DNA from: Actinomycetales bacterium UBA1383
Lineage (GTDB): Bacteria; Actinomycetota; Actinomycetes; Actinomycetales; Actinomycetaceae
Direction of reading: 5' to 3'
DNA length: 47,056 bases
Assembly (NCBI GenBank): GCA_002305415.1
Contig: DBQX01000119.1
Location: 1-47,056, forward strand
A program made the position numbers and the translations under genes. Within the stretch, counting starts at the first letter, position 1. The number at the start of each line of letters is the position of its first letter. Of the stretch, positions 1 to 8,622 are shown one piece after another. The notes beneath the pieces are model-generated. The model saw only the letters and a list, made by a program, of their open reading frames with translations. It had not been told where the DNA came from and made no database searches.

Positions 1-1131
1 GCCCCCACCTCCGACGCCGCCCCCAGCCCCTCCGGCCGCGCCCGGCGCACCCGCATCGCCCTCGCCGCTGCCCTCGTGCCCGCCCTGGTGGGTGGAGGCG
101 CCGTCGCGGCGGCCGCCCACAAGACCGTCGAGCTGGACGTTGACGGCAAGACCACCACCGTCTCCACGTGGGCCGGCTCCGTCGAGGGCCTGCTGAAGTC
201 CGAGGGCATCACCCTCGGCGAGCACGACGAGCTCGCCCCCGGCGCCGACACCCCCCTCACCGAGGACAGCGTCGTGGTGGTCCGCATCGCCCAGCAGGTC
301 GAGGTCATCATCGACGGCGAGCGCCACACCATCTGGACCACGCTGGCCTCCGCTGCCGACGTCCTCGCCGACCTCCAGGCCTCCGGCCGCAGCGGCTCCA
401 TCGTGGCCTCCTCCCGGAGCGTCACCCGCGACATCCTCAGCCTCCCGCTGGCAGACGGCGCGGGCGTGACCGTCCAGGTGGACGGCACCGAGCAGACCCG
501 GACGTTCACCGGGGCGATCAGCCTCCGTGACGCCCTCGAGGCGTTCGGCGTGGCCCTCGGCGCGACAGACGAGGTGACCGTGACCGCCGGCCAGGACGGC
601 GCCGTCGTCGTCAAGGTGACGCGGATCGTGCACGGCCAGCGGACCGCCGTGGAGGCGATCCCGTTCGAGACCGAGACCCGCACGAACGACTCCCTCTACA
701 AGGACCAGACCCGCGTACTCCAGGCCGGCCGCGCCGGCGAGCGGACCGTGACCTACGCGACCGTGACCGTCGACGGCGTCGAGACCGAGGCCACGGAGAT
801 CTCCAGCACCACCATGAGCGAGCCCGTCACCAAGATCGTGGAGACCGGCACCAAGGCCCGCCCGACCGTGGCGTCGCTCGGCACCGCGCCCGACGGCGTG
901 TGGGGCGCGCTCGCGCAGTGCGAGTCGGGCGGCAACCCGACCGCGGTGAGCGCCAACGGCCTCTACTACGGCCTCTACCAGTTCTCGCTCTCCACGTGGG
1001 CGTCTGTGGGTGGCTCCGGCCTGCCGACCCAGGCCACTGCCGCCGAGCAGACCATGCGGGCGCAGATCCTGCAGGCCCGCTCCGGGTGGGGCCAGTGGCC
1101 CTACTGCGCCGCGAAGCTTGGGCTGCTCTGA
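1..1131 (+). CDS. rpfB: Resuscitation-promoting factor RpfB (5'-truncated by window)
   Basis: Secreted or surface-anchored lytic transglycosylase that cleaves peptidoglycan and promotes regrowth of dormant cells. The open frame runs to the first base of the window, so the true start lies upstream. The visible N-terminal end is basic (RRTR) followed by an Ala/Val/Leu-rich segment, which fits a membrane anchor or signal sequence. Next come DUF348-type repeats (about nt 115-600), a G5 domain (about nt 610-850), and a C-terminal Rpf fold. The catalytic Glu sits in CESGG (codon at nt 922), and YYGLYQFS and GWGQWPYC carry the partner Cys. This domain order is that of RpfB rather than of the short Rpf proteins. 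The next gene is rsmA, the usual actinobacterial neighbour. A GTG at 76 is in frame but would cut off the basic N-terminal end. Confidence 0.93.
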   Translation, partial: APTSDAAPSPSGRARRTRIALAAALVPALVGGGAVAAAAHKTVELDVDGKTTTVSTWAGSVEGLLKSEGITLGEHDELAPGADTPLTEDSVVVVRIAQQVEVIIDGERHTIWTTLASAADVLADLQASGRSGSIVASSRSVTRDILSLPLADGAGVTVQVDGTEQTRTFTGAISLRDALEAFGVALGATDEVTVTAGQDGAVVVKVTRIVHGQRTAVEAIPFETETRTNDSLYKDQTRVLQAGRAGERTVTYATVTVDGVETEATEISSTTMSEPVTKIVETGTKARPTVASLGTAPDGVWGALAQCESGGNPTAVSANGLYYGLYQFSLSTWASVGGSGLPTQATAAEQTMRAQILQARSGWGQWPYCAAKLGLL

Positions 1132-1173
1132 CCCACTGAGCGCTTCCACAGGCCATCCGCCTGAATCCCCTCC

Positions 1174-1212
1174 ACGGCGTGGGGTCCCTCCGGGGGCCCC
1201 ACGCCGTTCTTC
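1174..1212 (+). terminator. Rho-independent-type terminator after rpfB
   Basis: Perfect 11-bp inverted repeat, ACGGCGTGGGG (1174-1184) and CCCCACGCCGT (1197-1207), with a 12-nt loop, followed by TCTTC. It lies 42 nt after the rpfB stop and separates rpfB from the rsmA promoter. The U tract is short, as is common in high-GC actinobacteria. Confidence 0.8.
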
Positions 1213-1310
1213 GCTCCCTGGTGCGTCCACGCCGGGCGGGCGCTGGGCGGGCACCCACCACCCCTGGCCGGTGTTCGCCGGCGCGGCCAGCCGGCCAGCC
1301 TGATCGGCCC

Positions 1311-1316
1311 TAAGCT
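1311..1316 (+). promoter_or_regulatory. -10-like element of a leaderless rsmA transcript
   Basis: TAAGCT ends 6 nt before the rsmA GTG and no Shine-Dalgarno sequence is visible. This spacing is typical of actinobacterial leaderless mRNAs, whose transcription starts at the start codon. No clear -35 box was seen. Confidence 0.5.
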
Positions 1317-1322
1317 TCTTGA

Positions 1323-2258
1323 GTGCCCCTCCTCGGTCCTGCTGACGTCCGCCGGCTCGCCGACCGTCTCGGCGTCCGGCCCACCAAGACCTTGGGCCAG
1401 AACTTCGTGCACGATTCCGGCACCGTCCGCCGCATCGTCCGCGCGGCGGGGGTGGGGCCGGGGGACTTCGTCCTCGAGGTCGGGCCCGGGCTCGGCTCCC
1501 TGACGCTCGCGCTGCTCGAGGCCGGGGCGCACGTGGTCGCCGTCGAGATCGACCCGGTCCTCGCCGCCGCGCTCCCGGAGACCGTCGCCGCACATCTTCC
1601 CGACGCCGCGCCCCGCCTCGCCGTCCTGAACGCCGACGCGCTGCGGATCACCGGCCCCGCGGACCTCCCCACGCCGCCCTCGCTCGCCGCGCTGGCGACG
1701 ACGACCGTGCCGCAGCCGACGCCGACGAAGCTCGTGGCGAACCTGCCCTACAACGTCGCCACCCCGGTGCTCCTCACTCTCCTCGAGGTGCTGCCCGCGT
1801 TCACGGACGTGCTGGTGATGGTCCAGGCCGAGATCGCCGACCGCCTCGCCGAACCCCCCGGGTCGCGCACCTATGGCGGCCCGACGGCGAAGGTCGCGTG
1901 GTACGGCACCGCCGCACGGGCGGGGTCGATCTCGCGGTCGGTGTTCTGGCCCGTCCCGAACGTGGACTCCGCGCTGGTGCGGATCGTCCGCACCCCGCCG
2001 CCGGAGACCACGGCCACCCGCGAGCAGGTGTTCCGCGTCATCGACGCCGCGTTCGCGCAACGTCGCAAGACGCTGCGCGCCGCGCTCGCCGACTGGGCTG
2101 GCAGCGCGCCCGAGGCCGAGCGGCTGCTCGTGGCGGCGGGCATCGACCCGGGCAGTCGCGGCGAGACCCTCGGCATCGGGGAGTTCGCCCGCATCGCTGC
2201 CGCTTCCGCCACCCCCGGGCGGCGCGCAGCGGCCGGGCGTGGGAGTCTGGACGCATGA
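1323..2258 (+). CDS. rsmA: 16S rRNA (A1518/A1519-N6)-dimethyltransferase RsmA/KsgA
   Basis: Dimethylates two adjacent adenines in helix 45 of 16S rRNA using S-adenosylmethionine, a late step in 30S maturation; its loss typically gives kasugamycin resistance. The 311-aa product shows the family motifs in order: TLGQNF at residues 23-28, the SAM-binding loop GPGLG at 54-58 with acidic EID near 75, and the target-adenine motif NLPYN at 140-144. A C-terminal all-alpha domain follows, with QRRKTLRAAL. The GTG start has a -10-like hexamer 6 nt upstream and no ribosome site, so the mRNA may be leaderless. The stop overlaps the ispE start by 4 nt (ATGA), which indicates coupled translation. Confidence 0.95.
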   Translation: MPLLGPADVRRLADRLGVRPTKTLGQNFVHDSGTVRRIVRAAGVGPGDFVLEVGPGLGSLTLALLEAGAHVVAVEIDPVLAAALPETVAAHLPDAAPRLAVLNADALRITGPADLPTPPSLAALATTTVPQPTPTKLVANLPYNVATPVLLTLLEVLPAFTDVLVMVQAEIADRLAEPPGSRTYGGPTAKVAWYGTAARAGSISRSVFWPVPNVDSALVRIVRTPPPETTATREQVFRVIDAAFAQRRKTLRAALADWAGSAPEAERLLVAAGIDPGSRGETLGIGEFARIAAASATPGRRAAAGRGSLDA

Positions 2259-3157
2259 CTCAGTCGGTGCGAGTTCGGGCGCCGGGGAAGGTGAACCTCT
2301 ACCTCGCCGTGGGCGCCCGCGAGCCGGACGGCTACCACCCCCTTGCCACGGTGTTCCAGGCCGTGGACGTGTACGAGGACGTCACTGCCACCCGGTCTGA
2401 CCGTCTCGAACTCGTTCTCACCGGCCGCGGCTCGGACCTCCCGGTGGACGACACCAACCTCGCGATCCGCGCCGCGCGCCTGCTGGCCGCGCACGCGGGC
2501 GTCGAGCCGCGGGCGCACCTCGCGATCCACAAGCGCGTGCCGGTGGCGGGGGGCATGGCGGGCGGATCCGCGGACGCGGCGGGCACGCTCGTGGCCTTGG
2601 ACCGGCTCTGGGGCCTGCGCCTGCCTCCCGTGACGCTGCGGCAGCTCGCCGCCCAACTTGGGGCGGACGTCCCCTTCTGCCTCATGGGCGGCACCGCGAT
2701 GGGGACCTCCCGCGGGGACGTCCTCACCCCCGTCCTTGCCCGCGGCCACTACACGTGGCTGGTGATCACGCAGCGGTCCGGCCTGTCCACGCCGCGCGTG
2801 TTCCGGGCCTTCGACGACGCCGCTACCCGCCGGCACGTGCCGCCGCCCGCCGTCGACGCCCGCTTCCTGCGTGCCCTCGCCGAGGGCGACACGATGTTCG
2901 TGGGCATGAACGCCCGCAACGACCTGGCCGCGCCGGCGCTCTCCCTGCACTCAGGTGCCCAGCAGGTGGCGGAGGCGTGCGCCCACCTCGCGCTGCCGAC
3001 GATCGTCTCCGGCTCCGGCCCCACGATCATGGTCCTGTGTGAGAGTGACGAGGCCGCCCACTCCCTCGGCGCCTACATCTGCGAGCACACGGGTGCGGAG
3101 GACGCGTTCGTGGCGCACGGCCCGGTGCCTGGCGCACACGTGGTGGACGAGACCTGA
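2255..3157 (+). CDS. ispE: 4-diphosphocytidyl-2-C-methyl-D-erythritol kinase IspE
   Basis: GHMP-family kinase that phosphorylates CDP-methylerythritol in the MEP pathway for isoprenoid precursors. The 300-aa protein has the N-terminal APGKVNLYL motif (Lys12, Asn14), the glycine-rich ATP loop PVAGGMAGGSADAAG (residues 96-110), the catalytic-type Asp in LGADVPF (about Asp138), and a C-terminal SGSGPT loop. The start is the ATG that overlaps the rsmA stop; longer in-frame reading into rsmA is not needed because APGK is already at the usual distance from this ATG. rsmA-ispE is a conserved actinobacterial pair. Its product ultimately feeds the isoprenyl transferase encoded at 39.2 kb. Confidence 0.95.
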   Translation: MTQSVRVRAPGKVNLYLAVGAREPDGYHPLATVFQAVDVYEDVTATRSDRLELVLTGRGSDLPVDDTNLAIRAARLLAAHAGVEPRAHLAIHKRVPVAGGMAGGSADAAGTLVALDRLWGLRLPPVTLRQLAAQLGADVPFCLMGGTAMGTSRGDVLTPVLARGHYTWLVITQRSGLSTPRVFRAFDDAATRRHVPPPAVDARFLRALAEGDTMFVGMNARNDLAAPALSLHSGAQQVAEACAHLALPTIVSGSGPTIMVLCESDEAAHSLGAYICEHTGAEDAFVAHGPVPGAHVVDET

Positions 3158-3195
3158 AGCGGCGCTCGCCGGGACTCTGACGAGAACCCCAACGG

Positions 3196-3201
3196 TAGAC
3201 T
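3196..3201 (+). promoter_or_regulatory. -10-like element before the GT87-like gene
   Basis: TAGACT ends 7 nt before the GTG at 3209, with no Shine-Dalgarno sequence between. This suggests that the lower-GC gene has its own leaderless promoter rather than depending only on rsmA-ispE. Confidence 0.45.
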
Positions 3202-3208
3202 CCGCCTC

Positions 3209-4054
3209 GTGCATGAAATCGACGTGAGGGCTCGACTGAGTCAGGATCTGCCGATCATCGTGCTCTGGGTCTGTGCGCCGTTCTTGGTTATCGTGGCGTT
3301 CAACGGCATCCAAGAGTGGGGCTTCGGCTGGGATGCACACGCCTATTGGAGTGCCGCCCGAGATCCCGACATCTACTCGGTCGCACCCGGCCAGCTTGAC
3401 GCCTTCTCGTATAGTCCGGCTTTCGTCCAACTGATCAGGCCGCTTGCAGCACTGCCGTTTCCCGCCTTTGCGGCCATTTGGTGCGTGGCGGCGGCTGTGA
3501 CTCTCGCGCTGCTGCTGCGCCCACTCGGTTTCGTTCGAGGCGGCCCACTCTTCCTGTGGTGCTCATGGGAGATAGTCAGCGGGAACATCCATTGGCTCTT
3601 CGCCGTTGTTGCCGCTTTCGGTCTCCGTCACCCTGCACTGTGGGCCATCCCGGCTCTGACGAAGATCACGCCAGCGGTCGGAGCCGTCTGGTTCATTGTG
3701 CGGCGAGAGTGGCGCCAGGTTGCCGTGTCGGCATCTGTGACAATGGCCGTCGTTGGGCTGTCGTTCGCTGCTGAGCCACAGGCGTGGCGCGACTGGATCA
3801 GCTTCCTCATATCGAACCGCGAAGCGACGACGGGCGCTACTGGGTTGGTCGCGCAGGTGCCACCCGTGGTACGTGCCTCGCTTGCCGCACTCCTGGTGAC
3901 CTGGGGGGGCCTCACCGAGCGGCGGTGGACGGTTGCGGCAGCAACGGCGCTGGCAATGCCCGTCTGGGGGGCAGCCGCTCTGGTGGTGCTGGTAGCACTT
4001 CCACGTCTCAACCGCGACTCTCGGCCAGTTCGCACCGCAAAGGACGGGGGCTGA
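3209..4054 (+). CDS. GT87/DUF2029-like polytopic membrane protein, short form
   Basis: A 281-aa protein with about seven hydrophobic segments. The region GWDAHAYWSAARDPDIYS followed by FSYSPAFVQLIRPLAALPF resembles the N-terminal half of polyprenyl-phosphate-mannose mannosyltransferases of family GT87 (DUF2029), which have an acidic residue in the first external loop and a Tyr-rich SPAF/YPPF segment. It is clearly shorter than the roughly 400 aa usual for the family and than the second GT87 gene at 16.5 kb, so it could be a reduced or diverged member. Its base composition and codon use (GTT, TCG, ATA, TCA) are less GC-biased than those of both neighbours, which suggests later acquisition. The start is GTG, 7 nt after TAGACT. 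The function is inferred from weak similarity. Confidence 0.6.
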   Translation: MHEIDVRARLSQDLPIIVLWVCAPFLVIVAFNGIQEWGFGWDAHAYWSAARDPDIYSVAPGQLDAFSYSPAFVQLIRPLAALPFPAFAAIWCVAAAVTLALLLRPLGFVRGGPLFLWCSWEIVSGNIHWLFAVVAAFGLRHPALWAIPALTKITPAVGAVWFIVRREWRQVAVSASVTMAVVGLSFAAEPQAWRDWISFLISNREATTGATGLVAQVPPVVRASLAALLVTWGGLTERRWTVAAATALAMPVWGAAALVVLVALPRLNRDSRPVRTAKDGG

Positions 4055-4062
4055 CCGAGACA

Positions 4063-5916
4063 ATGGCCCATCTCCTCGGCGCGGAGGCGCTGGACGTCGT
4101 CGTGGGTTCGCGGCCCCTGTTCCGCGGTCTCACCCTCGGCCTCGACGACGGGGCGCGGATCGGCGTCGTCGGCCGGAACGGCGCGGGGAAGTCGACGCTG
4201 CTGGCCGTGTTGGCGAAGCGGCGCCCCGCCGACGGCGGTCGCGTCACCTGGGCGGGCGGGCTGCGGGTCGAGTTCGTGGCGCAGTCGGACGAGTTGGACG
4301 AGGACGCCACGGTGCGGCACGCCATCCACGGCGACGCCCCGGAGTTCGAGTGGGCGGCCGAGGCCCGGGTGCGTGACGTGCACCGCGGACTGCTGCCGGA
4401 TGTCGACTGGGCGGCGCGCGTGGGGGAGCTCTCCGGCGGGCAGCGGCGGCGGGTGGCACTGGCGGCCGCGCTCACCAACCCCTACGACGTGCTGGTCCTC
4501 GACGAGCCCACCAACCACCTGGATGTCGAGGCGGTGGCGTGGTTGGCCGAGCACCTGCGCGCCCGGTTCGCGGGCGGGAAGGGCGCGCTCGTCGTCGTGA
4601 CGCACGACCGCTGGTTCCTCGACGCCGTCTGCACCCGCATGTGGGAGGTGGTGGCCGGGCGGCGGGACACCCTCACGCCGGGGTCGGTGGAGCAGTACGA
4701 CGGCGGCTACGCGGCCTGGATCCTCGCGCGCGCGGAGCGGGAGCGGGTGGCCGCGGCGAGCGCGCAGAAGCGCGAGAACGTGCTGCGGAAGGAGCTGGCG
4801 TGGCTGCGGCGGGGCGCGCCCGCGCGCACGTCGAAGCCCCGGTTCCGCCTCGACGCCGCTGCCTCCCTGATCGCGAACGAGCCACCGCCGCGGGACGAGG
4901 TGTCGCTGACGAAGCTCGCCACGGCGCGGCTGGGGAAGGACGTGCTGGACCTCGAAGGGGTGTCGTTCCGGTACCCGGGCGGGCCGCTACTGCTCGACGG
5001 CGCCACGTGGCGGCTCGCGCCGGGAGAGCGGGTGGGGCTCGTGGGGGTCAACGGCGCGGGGAAGTCCACGGTGCTGCGGTTGCTCGACGGGTCCCTGCGG
5101 CCGACGGCCGGGCGGGTGAAGCGCGGCAAGACCGTGGTGGTGGCGACGCTCGGGCAGGACTCGTCCGAGCTTGACGAGATCGCCGGCCTGCGGGTGGTCG
5201 AGGCGGTGGCGCAGGTGCGCCAGCGGGTGCAGGTGGGGGACAAGGAACTCACCGCGAGCCAGCTCACCGAGCGGCTCGGGTTCTCCAACGACCGGGCGTG
5301 GACGCCGGTCGGCGAGCTGTCCGGCGGGGAGCGGCGGCGGCTGCAGCTGATGCGGATCCTGGTAGGGGAGCCCAACGTGCTGCTGCTGGACGAGCCGACG
5401 AACGACCTGGACACCGATACCCTCGCGAACATCGAGGACCTGCTCGACGTGTGGCCGGGCACGCTGGTGGTGGTGTCGCACGACCGCTACCTGCTGGAAC
5501 GGGTGACGGACCACCAGGTAGCGCTCCTCGGGGACGGGAGGATCCGCGACCTGCCCGGTGGGGTGGACGAGTACCTGCGGCTCCGGGCGGCGGTTGTGGA
5601 CGGCGGGGCGAGGTCCGCGGGTCAGGCGGCGACTGCGGCTGAAGTCCCGGTTGGGGAGGGCGTGCGCGGGCCCTCCGCGGCAGTGAGCGCCGCGGAGAGG
5701 CGGGCGAGCCAGAAGGAGATGCAGCGCCTCGAGCGGCAGATCGAGAAGCTGGCCGTGCGGATCGGGGCGGTGGAAGCGGAACTGGCCGCCCTCGCGGCGG
5801 GCGGCTCCGGTGATTACGCCCGGATGGCCGCCGCGGGGGAGGAGCTCGCGGACCTCCGACGGCAGCACGACGACGCCGAGTCGCAGTGGCTCGAGCTCGC
5901 CGAGGGTGTGGGCTGA
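4063..5916 (+). CDS. ABC-F family ATPase (Uup-like)
   Basis: Soluble protein of 617 aa with two fused ATP-binding cassettes and no membrane domain, the ABC-F plan. Members act on the ribosome as translation factors or antibiotic-protection proteins. Walker A loops are GRNGAGKST (about 37-45) and GVNGAGKST (about 328-336). ABC signatures are LSGGQRRR (about 123) and LSGGERRR (about 418), and Walker B motifs are DEPTNHLD and DEPTNDLD. A C-terminal charged coiled coil (about 546-612) after a variable linker is characteristic of Uup rather than EttA. The ATG at 4063 is chosen because it directly precedes the first cassette; a longer frame to 3784 only shadows the upstream gene. It begins 8 nt after the upstream stop. 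Confidence 0.85.
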   Translation: MAHLLGAEALDVVVGSRPLFRGLTLGLDDGARIGVVGRNGAGKSTLLAVLAKRRPADGGRVTWAGGLRVEFVAQSDELDEDATVRHAIHGDAPEFEWAAEARVRDVHRGLLPDVDWAARVGELSGGQRRRVALAAALTNPYDVLVLDEPTNHLDVEAVAWLAEHLRARFAGGKGALVVVTHDRWFLDAVCTRMWEVVAGRRDTLTPGSVEQYDGGYAAWILARAERERVAAASAQKRENVLRKELAWLRRGAPARTSKPRFRLDAAASLIANEPPPRDEVSLTKLATARLGKDVLDLEGVSFRYPGGPLLLDGATWRLAPGERVGLVGVNGAGKSTVLRLLDGSLRPTAGRVKRGKTVVVATLGQDSSELDEIAGLRVVEAVAQVRQRVQVGDKELTASQLTERLGFSNDRAWTPVGELSGGERRRLQLMRILVGEPNVLLLDEPTNDLDTDTLANIEDLLDVWPGTLVVVSHDRYLLERVTDHQVALLGDGRIRDLPGGVDEYLRLRAAVVDGGARSAGQAATAAEVPVGEGVRGPSAAVSAAERRASQKEMQRLERQIEKLAVRIGAVEAELAALAAGGSGDYARMAAAGEELADLRRQHDDAESQWLELAEGVG

Positions 5917-5936
5917 TTCCCGCACCGAACAGGCGA

Positions 5937-6467
5937 CTACGCGCCGGGGCCGGCGGCCTTCTTCGCGGCGGCGTCGAAGGTGATGAGGAGCGCGCGCAGG
6001 TGCGCCGCCAGCAGCGCCTGATCGGGTGGGGCGAGCAGCGTGAGGAAGTCGCGCTCGAACTCGAGCAGGCCGGTCATCGCGGCGTCGACGGCGTCCTTGC
6101 CCGGGGGTGTGAGCCGCACCCGCACGACCCGGCGGTCGGTGCGGTCGGCGTCGCGCGCCACGAGCCCCTTGGCCACGAGGCGGTCGATGCGGTTGGTCAT
6201 CGTGCCGGAGGAGACGAGCGTCTCCTCCATGAGGGTGCCGGGCGTGAGTTCGTAGGGCTCGCCAGACCGGCGTAGCGCCGAGAGCACGTCGAACTCCCAC
6301 GCCTCGAGGGACTGGGTGGAGAACGCCCTGCGGCGGGCGATCTCGAGGTGGCGGGCCAGCCGGGTGACGCGGGAGAAGACGTGGAGTGGCTCAAGGTCCA
6401 GGTCGGGGCGTTCGCGCGCCCACGCGGCAACGATCCGGTCGACCTCGTCGCGCTGCTGCTGGTCCAT
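5937..6467 (-). CDS. MarR-family transcriptional regulator
   Basis: 176-aa winged helix-turn-helix protein. The recognition region reads TPGTLMEETLVSSGTMTNRIDRLVAKGLV, followed by the wing DRTDRRVVRVRLTPPG, both very close to the MarR consensus. It probably represses by dimer binding. The ATG at 6467 has TAATCT 7 nt upstream on the same strand, and that hexamer forms the edge of a palindrome (6476-6496), so autorepression is likely. It lies 38 nt downstream of the efflux permease gene on the same strand and may control that operon or only itself. The ligand is unknown. A longer upstream reading of the frame lacks conserved content. Confidence 0.85.
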   Translation of the reverse strand: MDQQQRDEVDRIVAAWARERPDLDLEPLHVFSRVTRLARHLEIARRRAFSTQSLEAWEFDVLSALRRSGEPYELTPGTLMEETLVSSGTMTNRIDRLVAKGLVARDADRTDRRVVRVRLTPPGKDAVDAAMTGLLEFERDFLTLLAPPDQALLAAHLRALLITFDAAAKKAAGPGA

Positions 6468-6475
6468 GGCCTCCA

Positions 6476-6496
6476 GATTACTCGACGTCGAGAATC
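6476..6496 (-). promoter_or_regulatory. Putative MarR operator/promoter
   Basis: The 12-bp perfect palindrome CTCGACGTCGAG (6481-6492) is flanked by GATTA and AATC, extending the symmetry to near 20 bp. Such TCGACGTCGA-centred dyads are typical MarR-family sites. On the minus strand it covers the -10-like TAATCT of marR, and a third half-site CTCGACG follows at 6496-6502. Confidence 0.55.
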
Positions 6497-6505
6497 TCGA
6501 CGCCG

Positions 6506-7699
6506 TCACGCGCGTCGCGTCAGCGCCTCCCGTACCGTCAGTCGGGCGCCGGTGTGCAGCACCCCACGGTGGTACACCTTCGCCGCGAGCCACACGAGGA
6601 GCGGGATCGCCACGAGGCAGAACGCCACCGCGGTGATGAGCTCCCAGAGCGGCACGGTGCTGAAGCCGGTCCGCATGGGCATCATGAAGGGCGCGAAGAA
6701 CGGGATCTGGCTCAGCACCCGCACCGCGGCGCCGTCGGGGTTGGTCGGCACCATGAAGACCGCGGTGTAGAACGGCACCAGCATCAGGATGGTGACCGGC
6801 GCGGTGATGGTGCCGATGTCCTCCTGCCGGGAGACGAGCGACGCCAGGGACCCCCAGAGCACGGCGTAGAGGGCGAAGCCGAGCAGGAACCAGACGAGGA
6901 GCCAGGCGAACTGCGAGCCGAGGTTCACCTCAAGCTCCGCGAGCGCGCCCGTCACGGTCGCCACCAGCAGGAAGGCAAGGGCGTACAGCAGCACCTGCAG
7001 GAGGCCCACGATGCCGTTGCCGATCACCTTGCCGGCGAAGAGCTGGCTGGGGCGCAGCGTGGCGAGCAGGATCTCCACCACGCGGGAGGACTTCTCCTCC
7101 ACCACGCCGATGGCGATCTGTGAGCCGGAGTTGATGAGGGCGAAGAACAGGAGTGCCACGGAGATCATGGCCACGAAGTACTGTGGGCCCTCGATCGCCG
7201 CGGGGTCCTCCACGAAGCTGATCGTCGGTGTGGCACCCTGCACGGCCTGCGCCACGAGGGCCGGGTCACCGCCGAGCGACGTGATCTCACCGCTGAGCGC
7301 CTGGGTCTGCGCGGCCGAGGTCACTGCCTGGGTGATCGCCACGATGGTGGCGGACTGGAACAGCAGGTGGAGGTCGTCCGTGCTCCCGCTGAGGAAGGCG
7401 TCGATTGACTCGTCCGCGAGGGCGGTCTCGGCAGCGGTGCGGCCGGCCACGTCCTCGGTCTCGATGGTGACGCCGAGTGCCTCGCCGGAGGCCCGGATCA
7501 GCGGGGCCAGTTCCGCCACGTCCTCCGTCACGCCGATCGTCCGTACCGCGGTCTCCTCTGCCGTCTGGCTGGCGAAGTAGTCCGCGACGAACGCGCCGGC
7601 GACGATCAGCACCAGCATGATCGCGGTGGCGATGATGAACGGCTTCTTCGTGAGCCCGGCGACCACCTCACGGCGCGTCACCAGCGCGATGCGCCTCAC
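6506..7699 (-). CDS. ABC-2 type permease, NatB-like
   Basis: 397-aa membrane subunit of an ABC-2 export system (COG1668 type), the partner of the ATPase encoded just upstream. One N-terminal membrane segment (KPFIIATAIMLVLIVAGAFVAD) precedes a large external domain of about 170 residues. Then follow five or so further membrane segments beginning at YFVAMISVALLFFALI, with the family motif GVVEEKSSRVVEILLATLRPSQLFAGK. The start is the GTG at 7699, which overlaps the ATPase stop as GTGA. In NatB the substrate is sodium; here the substrate is unknown, and drugs or peptides are equally possible. Confidence 0.85.
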   Translation of the reverse strand: MRRIALVTRREVVAGLTKKPFIIATAIMLVLIVAGAFVADYFASQTAEETAVRTIGVTEDVAELAPLIRASGEALGVTIETEDVAGRTAAETALADESIDAFLSGSTDDLHLLFQSATIVAITQAVTSAAQTQALSGEITSLGGDPALVAQAVQGATPTISFVEDPAAIEGPQYFVAMISVALLFFALINSGSQIAIGVVEEKSSRVVEILLATLRPSQLFAGKVIGNGIVGLLQVLLYALAFLLVATVTGALAELEVNLGSQFAWLLVWFLLGFALYAVLWGSLASLVSRQEDIGTITAPVTILMLVPFYTAVFMVPTNPDGAAVRVLSQIPFFAPFMMPMRTGFSTVPLWELITAVAFCLVAIPLLVWLAAKVYHRGVLHTGARLTVREALTRRA

Positions 7700-8622
7700 G
7701 CGGCCACCTCCTCGCTCGTGACGACGTGGCGGAACAGGTCGGCAAGGCGCAGGCGCACCGGGGCGAACTCCCGGACCGCGCCCGCTGCGGTGGCAGCGCG
7801 GAGGAGGGCCTGCTCGGCGGCGACGTCGCCGGTCGCGATCTCGCCGACGACGGCGACGCCGTCGTCCGTCTGCTCCGTCGAGACGACGGTGACGCCGGGG
7901 ATGGCAGCCCATGTGGCGTGGCGGACGCCGTCGACGCGGGCGAGGAGGCGCTGGCGGTCCGTGGTGCGCAGCTCCTCGATGGTGCCCTCCGCCACCATGC
8001 GGCCGCGCTGGATGATCCCCACCCGGTCGCAGAGGCGCTCGACGAGGTCGAGCTGGTGGGAGGAGAAGATCACCGGGACGCCCGCGGCGGCCTGGTCGCG
8101 GAGCACCTGGGACATCACGTCCACGGCGACGGGGTCGAGGCCGGAGAAGGGCTCGTCGAGGACGAGGATGCTGGGGTGGTGGACGAGCGCGGCGGCGAGC
8201 TGGACGCGCTGCTGGTTGCCGAGGGAGAGCTTCATGACCTCATCCCCGCGGCGTCCGCCAATGCCGAGGCGGTCCGTCCACTGGAGCATCGCGTCGCGGG
8301 CGGCGGCGGAGTCGAGGCCGTGGAGCTCGGCGAGGTAGGTGAGCTGTGGTCCCACCCTCATCCGGGGGTAGAGGCCGCGCTCCTCGGGCATGTAGCCCAC
8401 GCGCGCGCGGGCCGCGTGGTCGAGGGGCCGGCCGTCGAAGAGGACCTCGCCGGCGTCCGCCGCGAGTACCCCCAGGGCGATCCGCATGGCGGTGGTCTTC
8501 CCGGCACCGTTGGAGCCCACGAAGCCATAGATCTCCCCCTCGTGGACGGTGAGGGAGCAGTCGTCGAGGGCGCGGACGATCCCGAAGGACTTCGAGAGCC
8601 CGCGCAGTTCGAGGTCCCTCAT
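7696..8622 (-). CDS. ABC transporter ATP-binding protein, NatA-like
   Basis: 308-aa cytoplasmic ATPase that energises the permease encoded next. It has Walker A GSNGAGKTT (about 36-44), an unusual signature LSLGNQQRV (about 132) in place of LSGG, Walker B ILVLDEPFSGLDP, and the switch His in FSSHQLD. The C-terminal extension of about 90 residues after the cassette is typical of NatA-like subunits. The SLGNQQ variant is common in this subfamily. The start overlaps the stop of tetR (8619-8622, ATGA), so the three genes form a coupled operon tetR-natA-natB. Confidence 0.88.
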   Translation of the reverse strand: MRDLELRGLSKSFGIVRALDDCSLTVHEGEIYGFVGSNGAGKTTAMRIALGVLAADAGEVLFDGRPLDHAARARVGYMPEERGLYPRMRVGPQLTYLAELHGLDSAAARDAMLQWTDRLGIGGRRGDEVMKLSLGNQQRVQLAAALVHHPSILVLDEPFSGLDPVAVDVMSQVLRDQAAAGVPVIFSSHQLDLVERLCDRVGIIQRGRMVAEGTIEELRTTDRQRLLARVDGVRHATWAAIPGVTVVSTEQTDDGVAVVGEIATGDVAAEQALLRAATAAGAVREFAPVRLRLADLFRHVVTSEEVAA

